This document shows, piece after piece, positions 8,021 through 15,405 of a stretch of DNA of 64,000 nt. The notes under the pieces were generated by a model that was not told the DNA's origin, did not search any database, and saw nothing but the letters and a program-made list of their open reading frames with translations. A program made the translations under genes and the position numbers. The stretch lies in NCBI RefSeq assembly GCF_014466955.1, contig NZ_AP023396.1, positions 3,038,001-3,102,000 of the forward strand, read 5' to 3'. Numbering within the stretch: position 1 is the stretch's first letter; the number at the start of each line of letters is the position of its first letter. The DNA is from Nocardia wallacei (lineage in GTDB: Bacteria > Actinomycetota > Actinomycetes > Mycobacteriales > Mycobacteriaceae).

Positions 8021-9166
8021 ATGCGTGAGGTAGTCATCGCCGGAGCGGTCCGCACCGCCGTCGGCAAACGCAACGGCGGGTTGTCGGGGGTACATCCGGC
8101 CGACCTGTCCGCGCACGTCCTCACCGCGCTCGCCGACCGCACCGGCCTGGATCCGGCCGTGGTGGACGACGTGATCTGGGGTTGCGTCGCACAGGTGGGC
8201 GATCAGTCCAGCAATATCGGCCGGTACGCGGTGCTGGCGGCGGGCTGGCCGGAGAGCATTCCGGGCACCACGGTGAACCGGGCGTGCGGATCCAGCCAGC
8301 AGGCAGTGGATTTCGCGGCGCAGGCGGTCATGTCCGGGCAGCAGGACGTCGTCATCGCGGGCGGTGTCGAGGTGATGAGCCGGGTACCGCTGGGCGCGGC
8401 CCGCGCCTCCGGCCAGCCGTACGGGCCGAAGGCGCTGGCGCGCTACGACGACTTCTCCTTCAATCAGGGACTGTCGGCCGAATTGATCGCGCAGAAGTGG
8501 GGTTTCGGCCGCACTCAGCTCGACGAGTACTCCGCGCGGTCGCACGAGCGCGCCGCCGCCGCACAGGACGCGGGCGCGTTTTCCGGCCAGATAGTCTCTG
8601 TCACAACCGATTCCGGCGCGGTGACCGAGGACGAGGGTATTCGCCGGGGTACCACGGCGGAGAAGCTCGCCGGTCTGAAGCCCGCGTTCCGGGAGGACGG
8701 GGTGATCCACGCCGGGAACTCGTCGCAGATTTCCGATGGTGCCGCCGCGCTGGTGGTGACGACTCCGGCGAAGGCCCGCGAACTCGGGCTGACGCAGCTG
8801 GTGCGGTATCGCGCGGGCGCGGTCGCCGGATCCGATCCGGTGCTGATGCTCACCGGCCCGATTCCCGCGACCGAAAAGGCCGTGCGGAAGGCGGGTTTGC
8901 AACTCGCCGAGATCGGCGTGTTCGAGGTGAACGAGGCCTTCGCCCCCGTACCGCTGGCCTGGCTGGCCGAGACCGGGGCCGATCCCGCGCTGACCAATCC
9001 GCTCGGCGGCGCCATCGCGCTCGGCCATCCGCTCGGCGGCTCGGGCGCGGTGCTGCTGACCCGGATGATCCATCACATGCGCGACAACGGGATCCGCTAC
9101 GGCCTGCAGACCATGTGCGAGGGCGGCGGCACCGCCAACGCCACCGTGGTCGAGCTGGTTTCCTGA
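8021..9166 (+). CDS. Thiolase (acetyl-CoA acyltransferase type)
   Basis: Degradative thiolase of 381 residues that cleaves 3-ketoacyl-CoA with CoA. The nucleophilic Cys89 lies in NRACGSSQQA, the catalytic His336 in ALGHPLGGSGA, and the second Cys366 in TMCEGGGTANA; the NEAFAP motif is also present. All catalytic residues of a true thiolase are therefore intact, unlike the thiolase-like protein at 59475. It starts three bases after the hydratase stop with GGGAGATAGCAG upstream and closes the beta-oxidation spiral in this operon. Confidence 0.93.
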   Translation: MREVVIAGAVRTAVGKRNGGLSGVHPADLSAHVLTALADRTGLDPAVVDDVIWGCVAQVGDQSSNIGRYAVLAAGWPESIPGTTVNRACGSSQQAVDFAAQAVMSGQQDVVIAGGVEVMSRVPLGAARASGQPYGPKALARYDDFSFNQGLSAELIAQKWGFGRTQLDEYSARSHERAAAAQDAGAFSGQIVSVTTDSGAVTEDEGIRRGTTAEKLAGLKPAFREDGVIHAGNSSQISDGAAALVVTTPAKARELGLTQLVRYRAGAVAGSDPVLMLTGPIPATEKAVRKAGLQLAEIGVFEVNEAFAPVPLAWLAETGADPALTNPLGGAIALGHPLGGSGAVLLTRMIHHMRDNGIRYGLQTMCEGGGTANATVVELVS

Positions 9167-9180
9167 ACGGAGGCAACGGC

Positions 9181-10329
9181 GTGCGACGAGAACTGTTCAC
9201 CGGCGACCACGAGGCGTTCCGGCGGCTGGCCCGGGATTTCATCGACAAGCGCATCGTGCCGGACTATCCCGAGTGGGAGAAGTCGGGCGTCATGCCGCTC
9301 GAAATCTTCGCGGAGATGGGCGAACTCGGGCTGCTCGGGTTCGCGCTGCCGGAGGAGTACGGGGGCGCGGGGCTGCGGGACTACCGGTACAACGTGGTGC
9401 TGCAGGAGGAGGCCGCCCGCGCGCTGGTCACCCTCGGCACCGTGCGTACCCAGCTCGACGTCATCCTGCCGTACTTCCTCGAATACGCCGACGCCGCACA
9501 GCGCGAGCGCTGGTTCCCGGGGCTCGCGACGGGCCGGCTGCTCACCGCGATCGCCATGACCGAGCCGGGCACCGGTTCGGATCTGGCGGGGATGCGGACC
9601 AGCGCGGTGCGCGACGGGGACCACTACATCCTCAACGGCGCCAAGACCTTCATCACCGGTGGCCTGCTCGCGGATCTGGTGATCGTGGTCGCCCGCACCG
9701 CCACCGATCCCGACAACCGCCGCGCCGGACTCACCCTGCTGGTCGTGGAGGACGGGATGGCGGGCTTCACGCGCGGGCGCATGCTGGACAAGATGGGCTG
9801 CAAGGTGCAGGACACCATGGAATTGTCGTTCACCGATGTCCGCGTGCCGCTGGAGAACCGGCTCGGCGAAGAAGGCGCGGCCTTCGGTTACCTCGGCCAC
9901 AACCTGCCGCAGGAGCGGCTGACCGTGGCGGTCGGCTCGGTGGCCCAGGCCCGCGCCGCCATCGCCGCGACCATCGATTACACCAAGCAGCGCAACGCTT
10001 TCGGTACCACGGTCGCCTCGTTCCAGAACACCAAGTTCGAACTGGCCGCCATGTCCAGCGAGGTGGAGGCGGCGCAGACGATGATCGATCGGGCGGTGCG
10101 CGATCTGATCGACGGCGTGCTGTCCGGCGCGGACGCGGCGCGGGTGAAGCTGTTCTGCACCGAGGTCCAAGCCCGCGTCGTGGACCGCTGCCTGCAACTG
10201 TTCGGCGGCTACGGATACATGATGGAGTATCCGATCGCCCGGCTGTACACCGATGCGCGGGTGGCACGGATCTACGCGGGCACCAGCGAGGTCATGAAGA
10301 TGATCGTGGCTCGGGATCTGGGCCTGTAG
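9181..10329 (+). CDS. Acyl-CoA dehydrogenase (long-chain-type active site)
   Basis: FAD-dependent acyl-CoA dehydrogenase of 382 residues. AMTEPGTGSDLAGM and GAKTFITGG bind FAD and substrate. The catalytic Glu is best assigned to LPQERLTVA, as in long-chain acyl-CoA dehydrogenase, because the MCAD-type position in IYAGTSEVMK is Ala. The C-terminal LQLFGGYGYMMEYPIARLYTD also matches that subgroup. The GTG start has GAACGGAGG at the right distance. It is the last gene of the operon; the next gene is convergent 29 bp away. Confidence 0.92.
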   Translation: MRRELFTGDHEAFRRLARDFIDKRIVPDYPEWEKSGVMPLEIFAEMGELGLLGFALPEEYGGAGLRDYRYNVVLQEEAARALVTLGTVRTQLDVILPYFLEYADAAQRERWFPGLATGRLLTAIAMTEPGTGSDLAGMRTSAVRDGDHYILNGAKTFITGGLLADLVIVVARTATDPDNRRAGLTLLVVEDGMAGFTRGRMLDKMGCKVQDTMELSFTDVRVPLENRLGEEGAAFGYLGHNLPQERLTVAVGSVAQARAAIAATIDYTKQRNAFGTTVASFQNTKFELAAMSSEVEAAQTMIDRAVRDLIDGVLSGADAARVKLFCTEVQARVVDRCLQLFGGYGYMMEYPIARLYTDARVARIYAGTSEVMKMIVARDLGL

Positions 10330-10358
10330 TTCCGTGTCGTCGTGAGCTCACCCCCGGT

Positions 10359-11306
10359 TCAGCGGTGCTCGGCGACGGTCAGCACCAGTTTGCCGATGGT
10401 GCGGCCCTTGCCGACGAGTTGGTTGGCTGCGACCGCCTGCTCCAGCGGTAGTTCCTTGTCGACGTGGACCCGCAGGGCGGCGTCGCGGACGAGGGTGGCG
10501 AGTGCCTCCAGTCCCGCGTGGTCCGGTTCGACCAGATACTCGGTGGCTCGCACGCCCAGTTCCGCCGCGCGCCGAGCCATGCCGGGGGACCAGGCGCCCT
10601 GGGCGTTGACGAGAATGCCGCCGGGGCGCAGGCATTCGAGGGCGCGGAGGGCGGACTCGCCACCGAACATCTGAATCACTATGTCGGCGTCGCGGACCGC
10701 CGTGGTGATGTCGGTGGCGGTGTAGTCCACGACCTCGTCGGCGCCGAGGGCGGTGAGGAAGTCGTGTTTGGCGGCGCGGGCGGTGGCGATCACGTGGGCG
10801 CCGCGGGCCTTGGCGATCTGCACGGCCAGGTGCCCGACGCCGCCCGCGGCCGCGGAGATCAGCACCCGGTCGCCCGGTCCGACTCCGGCTACGTCGACCA
10901 GCATCTGCCAGGCCGTGAGACCGGCGAGGGGAAGTGCGGCCGCCTCGGTGAAGCTCAGTTCTGCGGGCATGTGGGCGAAGTGGCGGGCGGGCGCGCTCAC
11001 GTATTCGGCGTAGGCGCCCGCGGCGCGCGGGAACCACGGCATTCCGAAAACCTTGTCGCCGGGGCGGAAACGGGTCGTGCCGTAGCCGACCTGTTCCACC
11101 ACGCCCGCGACGTCCCAGCCGTTGACGAACGGCAGGTCGAGCACGTGGTTGTAGGCCATGCCGCGAGCGGTGTAGTAGTCGACCGGGTTCACCCCCGCCG
11201 CAACCACTTTGACCAGGACCTCGCCGAAAACCGGTTCGGGCCGGTCTATTTCGGCCAGCCGCATGTTCTCCGGGGCGCCCCACTCCTGCTGTACCACTGC
11301 TCGCAT
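10359..11306 (-). CDS. NADPH:quinone oxidoreductase-like MDR protein (zinc-free alcohol dehydrogenase family)
   Basis: Medium-chain dehydrogenase/reductase of 315 residues. The Rossmann signature is VLISAAAGGVGHLAVQIAK, and the usual MDR zinc-binding Cys and His residues are absent, as in quinone oxidoreductases. The N-terminal MRAVVQQEWGAPENMRLAEID is typical. It would use NADPH to reduce a quinone or an activated double bond; the substrate is unknown. The start has GGAAGGATAGGAC upstream. It is divergent from the SnoaL-like gene across a region with two inverted copies of a candidate TetR operator. Confidence 0.85.
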   Translation of the reverse strand: MRAVVQQEWGAPENMRLAEIDRPEPVFGEVLVKVVAAGVNPVDYYTARGMAYNHVLDLPFVNGWDVAGVVEQVGYGTTRFRPGDKVFGMPWFPRAAGAYAEYVSAPARHFAHMPAELSFTEAAALPLAGLTAWQMLVDVAGVGPGDRVLISAAAGGVGHLAVQIAKARGAHVIATARAAKHDFLTALGADEVVDYTATDITTAVRDADIVIQMFGGESALRALECLRPGGILVNAQGAWSPGMARRAAELGVRATEYLVEPDHAGLEALATLVRDAALRVHVDKELPLEQAVAANQLVGKGRTIGKLVLTVAEHR

Positions 11307-11329
11307 GTCCTATCCTTCCATCATGTATA

Positions 11330-11420
11330 TGGACGACCGTACTATTAGTTTTTCGGCTATGTCCAGTGTCTATCCGCATATTGACCGCTGAATGCCGCTG
11401 ACTTATAGTCCGGTCGTCCA
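11330..11420. promoter_or_regulatory. Divergent promoter region with two inverted operator copies
   Basis: TGGACGACCG at 11330-11339 has its exact reverse complement at 11411-11420. The similarity extends outward: both copies read TGGACGACCGnACTAT then T/A and AGT in the orientation of the transcribed gene. The copies lie just upstream of the quinone-oxidoreductase gene (minus) and of the SnoaL-like gene (plus). A related, more perfect palindrome, GGACG-CC-CGTCC, precedes the TetR gene at 11941. I infer that this TetR protein binds all three sites. Confidence 0.6.
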
Positions 11421-11445
11421 CATAGTTCGACACCGGAGTGCGATG

Positions 11446-11899
11446 ATGACCCCCACCCCCCACCGAGACGATCCGGGCCTATGCCGAGGCCAAGTCGCGC
11501 GCCGACGTCGCGGCCGCCCTCGCCGTCTGCCACGACGAGGCGGTCTTCGAGACCGTCCCGTTCCAGGCCGTCGCCCACGGTGCGACCGAGGCCGCGGCCC
11601 ACTTCGGCGGCTTCTTCCGCGCCTATCCCGATTACACGGTGGAACTCGAATACCTTTGCGAGGCGGGCGATCGCGTGATCGGATCCGGGTGGGTGCACGC
11701 CACGATGGCGGGTTCGCTCGCCGGGATGGCACCGACCGGGCGGCGCTTCCGCGTGCCCTTCGCCTGCCATTGGCGGGTGCGGGCCGGACGCATCGTCCAC
11801 GAGCGGTTCTTCTTCGATTTCCACCAGATGTGTGAACAGCTCGGCCTGTCCACCGATGACGCGGCGGCTCACTTCGCCGCTTGGCGGGCGGCCGCGTAG
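11446..11899 (+). pseudogene. SnoaL/NTF2-like small protein, frameshifted near the start
   Basis: From 11462 to the stop at 11899 one frame encodes a coherent NTF2/SnoaL-like fold of ~145 residues: TETIRAYAEAKSRADVAA, then HFGGFFRAYPDYTVELEY and a C-terminal FFFDFHQMCEQLGL. That frame has no start codon before GTG 11639; upstream it meets TGA at 11447. The well placed ATGs at 11443 and 11446, with GGAG in front, are in another frame. Removing one C from the six-C run at 11456-11461 joins them perfectly (MTPTPTETIRAY). Either the gene is broken, the tract is phase-variable, or there is a sequencing error. Confidence 0.75.
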
Positions 11900-11913
11900 C
11901 GTGCGTGTTGTCC

Positions 11914-11925
11914 GGACGCCCGTCC
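11914..11925. promoter_or_regulatory. Candidate TetR operator upstream of the TetR gene
   Basis: GGACG at 11914-11918 and CGTCC at 11921-11925 form a palindrome with a 2-bp centre, 15 bp before the TetR start codon. It matches 10 of 12 bases of the copy at 11331-11342 and resembles the inverted copy at 11409-11420. The position suits autoregulation. Confidence 0.55.
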
Positions 11926-11940
11926 ATTAGACTGGCCGGC

Positions 11941-12573
11941 ATGGATAAGCGGGTCCTACGTGGTCTCCAGTCCCGGCAGCTCATCCTGGACCGGGCGATG
12001 GACATCGCCTCGGTGGAGGGGCTGGAGAGCCTGTCCGTGCGGCGGCTCGCCACCGAACTCGAGGTGAGCAAGAGCGGTGTGTTCGCGCAGTTCGGCTCCA
12101 AGGAGGAACTGCAATTGGCGACCGTGCGGGCGGCCATCGACGTGTTCACCGCGAAAGTCGTCCGCCCGGCGCGCAAGACACCGGCCGGGATTCGCCGGGT
12201 CCGCGCGCTGTCGGAGGCGTGGTTCCAGTACGTGCGGCAACCGGTGTTCGAGGGTGGTTGCTTCTTCATCGCGACGGCGCCGGAATTCGACTCCCGGCCC
12301 GGCCGCGTGCGCGACGCCATCGCCGCGGCTCGCCGTGACTGGCAGACCCTGTACGCGGCCACGATCGCCGAGGCGCAGTCGTCGGGTGAGATCCGTGCCG
12401 ACGTCGACCCCGCCGACCTCGCCTTCGAACTCGACGCCCTGGCCCGCATGGCCGCCGAGGATGCCATCCTGTTCGACGACGACCGGCGCTACGCCCGCGC
12501 CGAGGCCCTCATCCTCACCCGCCTCCGCGCCGCCGCCACCGACCCCACCCTGCTCGGCGGCGCCTCCCGCTGA
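11941..12573 (+). CDS. TetR/AcrR family transcriptional regulator
   Basis: A 210-residue regulator. The N-terminal helix-turn-helix spans about residues 12-57, including LSVRRLATELEVSKSGVFAQFGSKEELQLAT. The C-terminal ligand domain is of the type with WFQYVRQPVFEGGCFFIATAPEF. I chose ATG 11941, which directly precedes the DNA-binding domain. It follows the SnoaL-like frame by 41 bp on the same strand, has its own candidate operator, and probably represses the divergent quinone-oxidoreductase/SnoaL pair in response to an unknown ligand. Confidence 0.9.
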   Translation: MDKRVLRGLQSRQLILDRAMDIASVEGLESLSVRRLATELEVSKSGVFAQFGSKEELQLATVRAAIDVFTAKVVRPARKTPAGIRRVRALSEAWFQYVRQPVFEGGCFFIATAPEFDSRPGRVRDAIAAARRDWQTLYAATIAEAQSSGEIRADVDPADLAFELDALARMAAEDAILFDDDRRYARAEALILTRLRAAATDPTLLGGASR

Positions 12574-12725
12574 GTTCACCTACCGAATCTTCTCCTCCCA
12601 CCTGATGTCCGGCCCCTTCACCTACTCATAGCGGTATCGCGCTGAGCCGTCCCTTGGCGAGGGGCTATGGCGGTGGCTGTGGGGGCTGACGGTCAACTGA
12701 TCCAGGAACCGCCCACACTGGTCGG

Positions 12726-13187
12726 ATGGAGATCAGGGTGGCGGGGCTGGATGATGTGTCTGCGTTCTCGCGCTTGGCTTCTCAGGTGGAGCATTGGTTC
12801 GGGCCGATGGTTGGTGAGCCCGAGTTCCAGGCGTCGGTGCGGCGGATCGTCGGGCGCGCAACCGCGCTCGTCGCCGTGCGGGAGTCGGACATTGTCGGAG
12901 GGTTGTTGTTCGGGGGACAGACGCCGGTGTTCCATATTCGCTGGCTTGTGGTCGCGGAAGCCCAGCGCGGGAAGGGGATTGGGGGCGCGCTGGTTGCCGA
13001 GGCGCGTAAGAGATTCGTCCGGACTCCGGCGACCATTGAGGTGATCACCTTCGGATCCGACCATCCGGGCGCGGCTCTCAGCGGGGCGCGGAGGTTCTAC
13101 GAAGGGCTCGGGTTCGTCCCGGCGGAGACAGCGGCACCGGGGCCGGAAGGTGGTGCGCGGCAGGTGTTTCGGATGATTCTCGACTGA
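12726..13187 (+). CDS. GNAT family N-acetyltransferase
   Basis: A 153-residue GNAT-fold protein. The acetyl-CoA-binding motif A is visible as IRWLVVAEAQRGKGIGGALV (R/Q-x-x-G-x-G/A), near residues 77-96, and the C-terminal ARRFYEGLGFVPA is the usual beta6-beta7 region. The substrate cannot be told. The upstream 150 bp hold no gene, and no clear ribosome-binding site precedes ATG 12726, so the message may be nearly leaderless. It stands alone between two regulators and is not an obvious part of the catabolic pathways. Confidence 0.85.
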   Translation: MEIRVAGLDDVSAFSRLASQVEHWFGPMVGEPEFQASVRRIVGRATALVAVRESDIVGGLLFGGQTPVFHIRWLVVAEAQRGKGIGGALVAEARKRFVRTPATIEVITFGSDHPGAALSGARRFYEGLGFVPAETAAPGPEGGARQVFRMILD

Positions 13188-13203
13188 GGGTGCGAGGGGG
13201 GAC

Positions 13204-13803
13204 TCAGGGGGTAGGGGGTTGTCGCTCGCCCTCCAAATCGTGGAGGAGGGATTCGATGAGGTGGATTATGTCGGCGTGGCCGGCGGCTATGTCGAAGGCT
13301 TCCTCCATGCGGAGGAAGCGGGAGATGCTGGACATGAGCAGGACTACGGCGGCGGGGGTGTAGGTGTCGGATTCGTAGCCGTAGTCGGCGAAGATCTTCG
13401 TGACGGCTTCGAGTTGGAGGGTGCGGAAGCGCTTGGAGGATTCGGCGATCTCGGTGCGGATCGTCTTGCGGTGGTTGGCCAGGGCGACGAATTCCATCGT
13501 CAGCGCGTTCTGGGACTGTTCGTGGATCGACTCCCACAGCGACCACAGTGGTTGCGGTGCGGCCAGCGCCTCCACCTGTAGCTGGTAGCTGCGTTCGGCG
13601 CCGCGGCGGAACAACTCGGCGAACAGGTTGTCCATGGTGCCGAAGTAGTAGTAGACGAGCGCGGAGTTGGCGCCCGCCCGGGCGGCCAGCCGCCGCGTAC
13701 TCACCGCGGCGTACCCCTCCTCGAGCATGATCTGCTGCGCCGCGTCCAGGAGGGCGGCGCGGGTCGCGGAGTTCTCGGGGTCGGCGCTGCGGCCCGGTTT
13801 CAT
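13204..13803 (-). CDS. TetR family transcriptional regulator
   Basis: A 199-residue regulator, divergent from the Rieske/TauD operon. The helix-turn-helix lies at about residues 12-58 and includes VSTRRLAARAGANSALVYYYFGTMDNL. The C-terminal domain is helical with a hydrophobic core and no clear family signature. The 199-bp divergent region holds a 33-bp palindrome (13931-13963) next to a sigma70-like promoter, so this protein is the most likely repressor of the operon starting at 14003. The two ends of the gene are close to neighbours (16 bp from the GNAT gene, convergent). Confidence 0.9.
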   Translation of the reverse strand: MKPGRSADPENSATRAALLDAAQQIMLEEGYAAVSTRRLAARAGANSALVYYYFGTMDNLFAELFRRGAERSYQLQVEALAAPQPLWSLWESIHEQSQNALTMEFVALANHRKTIRTEIAESSKRFRTLQLEAVTKIFADYGYESDTYTPAAVVLLMSSISRFLRMEEAFDIAAGHADIIHLIESLLHDLEGERQPPTP

Positions 13804-13900
13804 CTGGTGCCCTCCTGGTGGCGTCGGTGCAGCTCAGTGTACGGCCGCCCGGATGGGCGGCCTGCCGGGCGGTTGTGGGAAGTGTTCCGCGCGAAGGCTA

Positions 13901-13930
13901 TTGACAGCCCCGAACGGCCTGCCGTATATC
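13901..13930 (+). promoter_or_regulatory. Sigma70-like promoter of the Rieske/TauD operon
   Basis: TTGACA at 13901-13906 and TATATC at 13925-13930 are separated by 18 bp. Transcription would begin near 13937, inside the adjoining palindrome, ~65 bp before the SDR start codon. Confidence 0.6.
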
Positions 13931-13963
13931 TTAATCACTCGCCTAAATTAGGCAGTCGATTAA
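13931..13963. promoter_or_regulatory. 33-bp palindromic operator
   Basis: Nested inverted repeats share one centre at 13947: outer arms TTAATC (13931-13936) and GATTAA (13958-13963), inner arms GCCTAA (13941-13946) and TTAGGC (13948-13953). The segments between the arms (ACTC and AGTC) are complementary if shifted by one base. It directly follows the -10 element, the classic place for a repressor. The divergent TetR gene at 13803 is the obvious candidate. Confidence 0.7.
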
Positions 13964-14002
13964 CATGGTCGGCCCGGTTCCCGGAGTAGAGGAGTCCGAA
14001 CG

Positions 14003-14797
14003 ATGAGCAGCCTCGCGGCCACCGCCCGCACCTCCGATTCCGGCGGGCCGTCGCGCGGCCGGGTCGCGGTCGTGACCGGCGGCGCCTCCGGTATGGGAGC
14101 GGCCATCTGCCGCGCCTTCGCCGGCCACGGCCACCGCACCGCCGTGCTGGACATCGACGCGGCCGCCGCGCAGCGGACCGCGGACGAACTGCGGGCCGCG
14201 GGCGGCACCGCGCTGGCGTGCGCCCTCGATGTGACCGACCGCGACGCGGTCGAGGAGGCGCTGGGCAAGGTCCGCGCCGAGTTCGGCCCGGTGGAGATCC
14301 TGGTGACCAGTGCGGGCGCGGTCGGATTCGCGCCCTTCACCGAGATCACCCCCGCGCAGTGGCACCGCATCATCGAGGTGAATCTGACCGGCACGTTCCA
14401 TTGCGTACAGGCCGCGATCCCCGACATGGTGACCGGCGGCTGGGGCCGGATCGTGACGATCTCCTCGTCCAGCGCGCAGCGCGGCTCACCGGGCATGGTG
14501 CACTACACCGCGGCCAAGGGCGCCGTGGTCGCGATGACCAAGGGGCTGGCCCGCGAATACGCCACCCGGGGCATCACGGTGAACACCATCCCGCCCTCGG
14601 GCATCGACACTCCCATGTCGCGCCGCTCGCAGGACGCCGGGCACCTGCCCGACAACGCCACGATGGCGAAGGCGATCCCGGTGGGCCACCTGGGCACCGG
14701 GGACGATATCGCCGCCGCGTGTCTGTTCCTGTGCTCGGACGCGGCGGGTTACATCACCGGCCAGGTACTGGGCGTGAACGGCGGGGCGGTCATATGA
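14003..14797 (+). CDS. Short-chain dehydrogenase/reductase
   Basis: First gene of the Rieske/TauD operon, 264 residues. TGGASGMG at 25-32 is the cofactor motif, the usual NNAG reads TSAG (102-105), and the active-site Ser (VTISSSS, ~155), Tyr168 and Lys172 (YTAAK) are present. C-terminal YITGQVLGVNGG is typical. A ~20-residue N-terminal extension precedes the Rossmann fold. It could oxidise a diol or alcohol made by the oxygenases of the operon. RBS GAGGAG sits before the ATG, and the stop overlaps the next start. Confidence 0.9.
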   Translation: MSSLAATARTSDSGGPSRGRVAVVTGGASGMGAAICRAFAGHGHRTAVLDIDAAAAQRTADELRAAGGTALACALDVTDRDAVEEALGKVRAEFGPVEILVTSAGAVGFAPFTEITPAQWHRIIEVNLTGTFHCVQAAIPDMVTGGWGRIVTISSSSAQRGSPGMVHYTAAKGAVVAMTKGLAREYATRGITVNTIPPSGIDTPMSRRSQDAGHLPDNATMAKAIPVGHLGTGDDIAAACLFLCSDAAGYITGQVLGVNGGAVI

Positions 14798-15405
14798 CCG
14801 CGCCCCGGCTGGCGCCGCTGCCACCCGAGCAGTGGGACGAGCCCGCGCGAAACATGTTGCGGGGCAAGGTGAGCCTGGCCGACCGCTACCTGTCCGGCGC
14901 ACCCGACGCCCCGCCCATGCCGAACATCCTCGGCGTGCTCGGACATCACGCCGAACTGGCCGGAGCCTGGCTGGGCTACAACGGAACACTGCTGGAGCGG
15001 TCCGCGCTCGACGCCCGAGACCGCGAACTGATCATCCTGCGGGTGGCCTGGCGCACCGACTCGACCTACGAGTGGGCGCAGCACGTGCGCCTGGCGACGC
15101 GCGCCGGTGTCACCGAAGCGGAGATCGCCGCGGTGGCCCGCGGGCACGCCGCGCCGGTGTGGACCGCGTCGGACCAAGTGCTGCTGGCGGCCGCCGACCA
15201 GCTGCTCGACCGGCACGCCGTCGATGACGCCACGTGGGCGGAACTGGTGCGGCACTTCGACATTCGGCAGGTGCTCGAGGTGCTGTTCGTCGCCGGTTCC
15301 TATCTGTGCCTGGCGCTGGTGTGCAACAGCGTCGGCCTGCAACTCGACTCGGATATGGCACCGCCGCCGACTTTCGCACGACCGGAAACGGAGGAACGAC
15401 CGTGA
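14794..15405 (+). CDS. Carboxymuconolactone decarboxylase-like (AhpD-fold) protein
   Basis: A 203-residue helical protein of the CMD family. The core motif reads RDRELIILRVAWRTDSTYEWAQH followed by HVRLATRAGVTEAEI, without the CxxC pair of true AhpD peroxidases, which points to the decarboxylase or hydrolase-like branch. A second helical segment ends in VLEVLFVAGSYLCLALVCNS. Such proteins are frequent in aromatic and alicyclic catabolic operons but their reaction is usually unproven. It overlaps the SDR by 4 bp and the Rieske gene by 4 bp. Confidence 0.82.
   Translation: MTAPRLAPLPPEQWDEPARNMLRGKVSLADRYLSGAPDAPPMPNILGVLGHHAELAGAWLGYNGTLLERSALDARDRELIILRVAWRTDSTYEWAQHVRLATRAGVTEAEIAAVARGHAAPVWTASDQVLLAAADQLLDRHAVDDATWAELVRHFDIRQVLEVLFVAGSYLCLALVCNSVGLQLDSDMAPPPTFARPETEERP

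Noticed and set aside
6104..9076. Very long open frame (990 codons) on the minus strand
   Set aside because: It runs antisense to four well-supported genes, is Arg/Pro/His rich and shows no domain; high GC produces such frames.
10342..10351. GTGAGCTCAC palindrome between convergent genes as a terminator
   Set aside because: There is no loop and no T run, so it does not look like an intrinsic terminator.
12574..12725. Possible small gene between the TetR and GNAT genes
   Set aside because: No frame with a start, ribosome-binding site and sensible composition; I see nothing in it.
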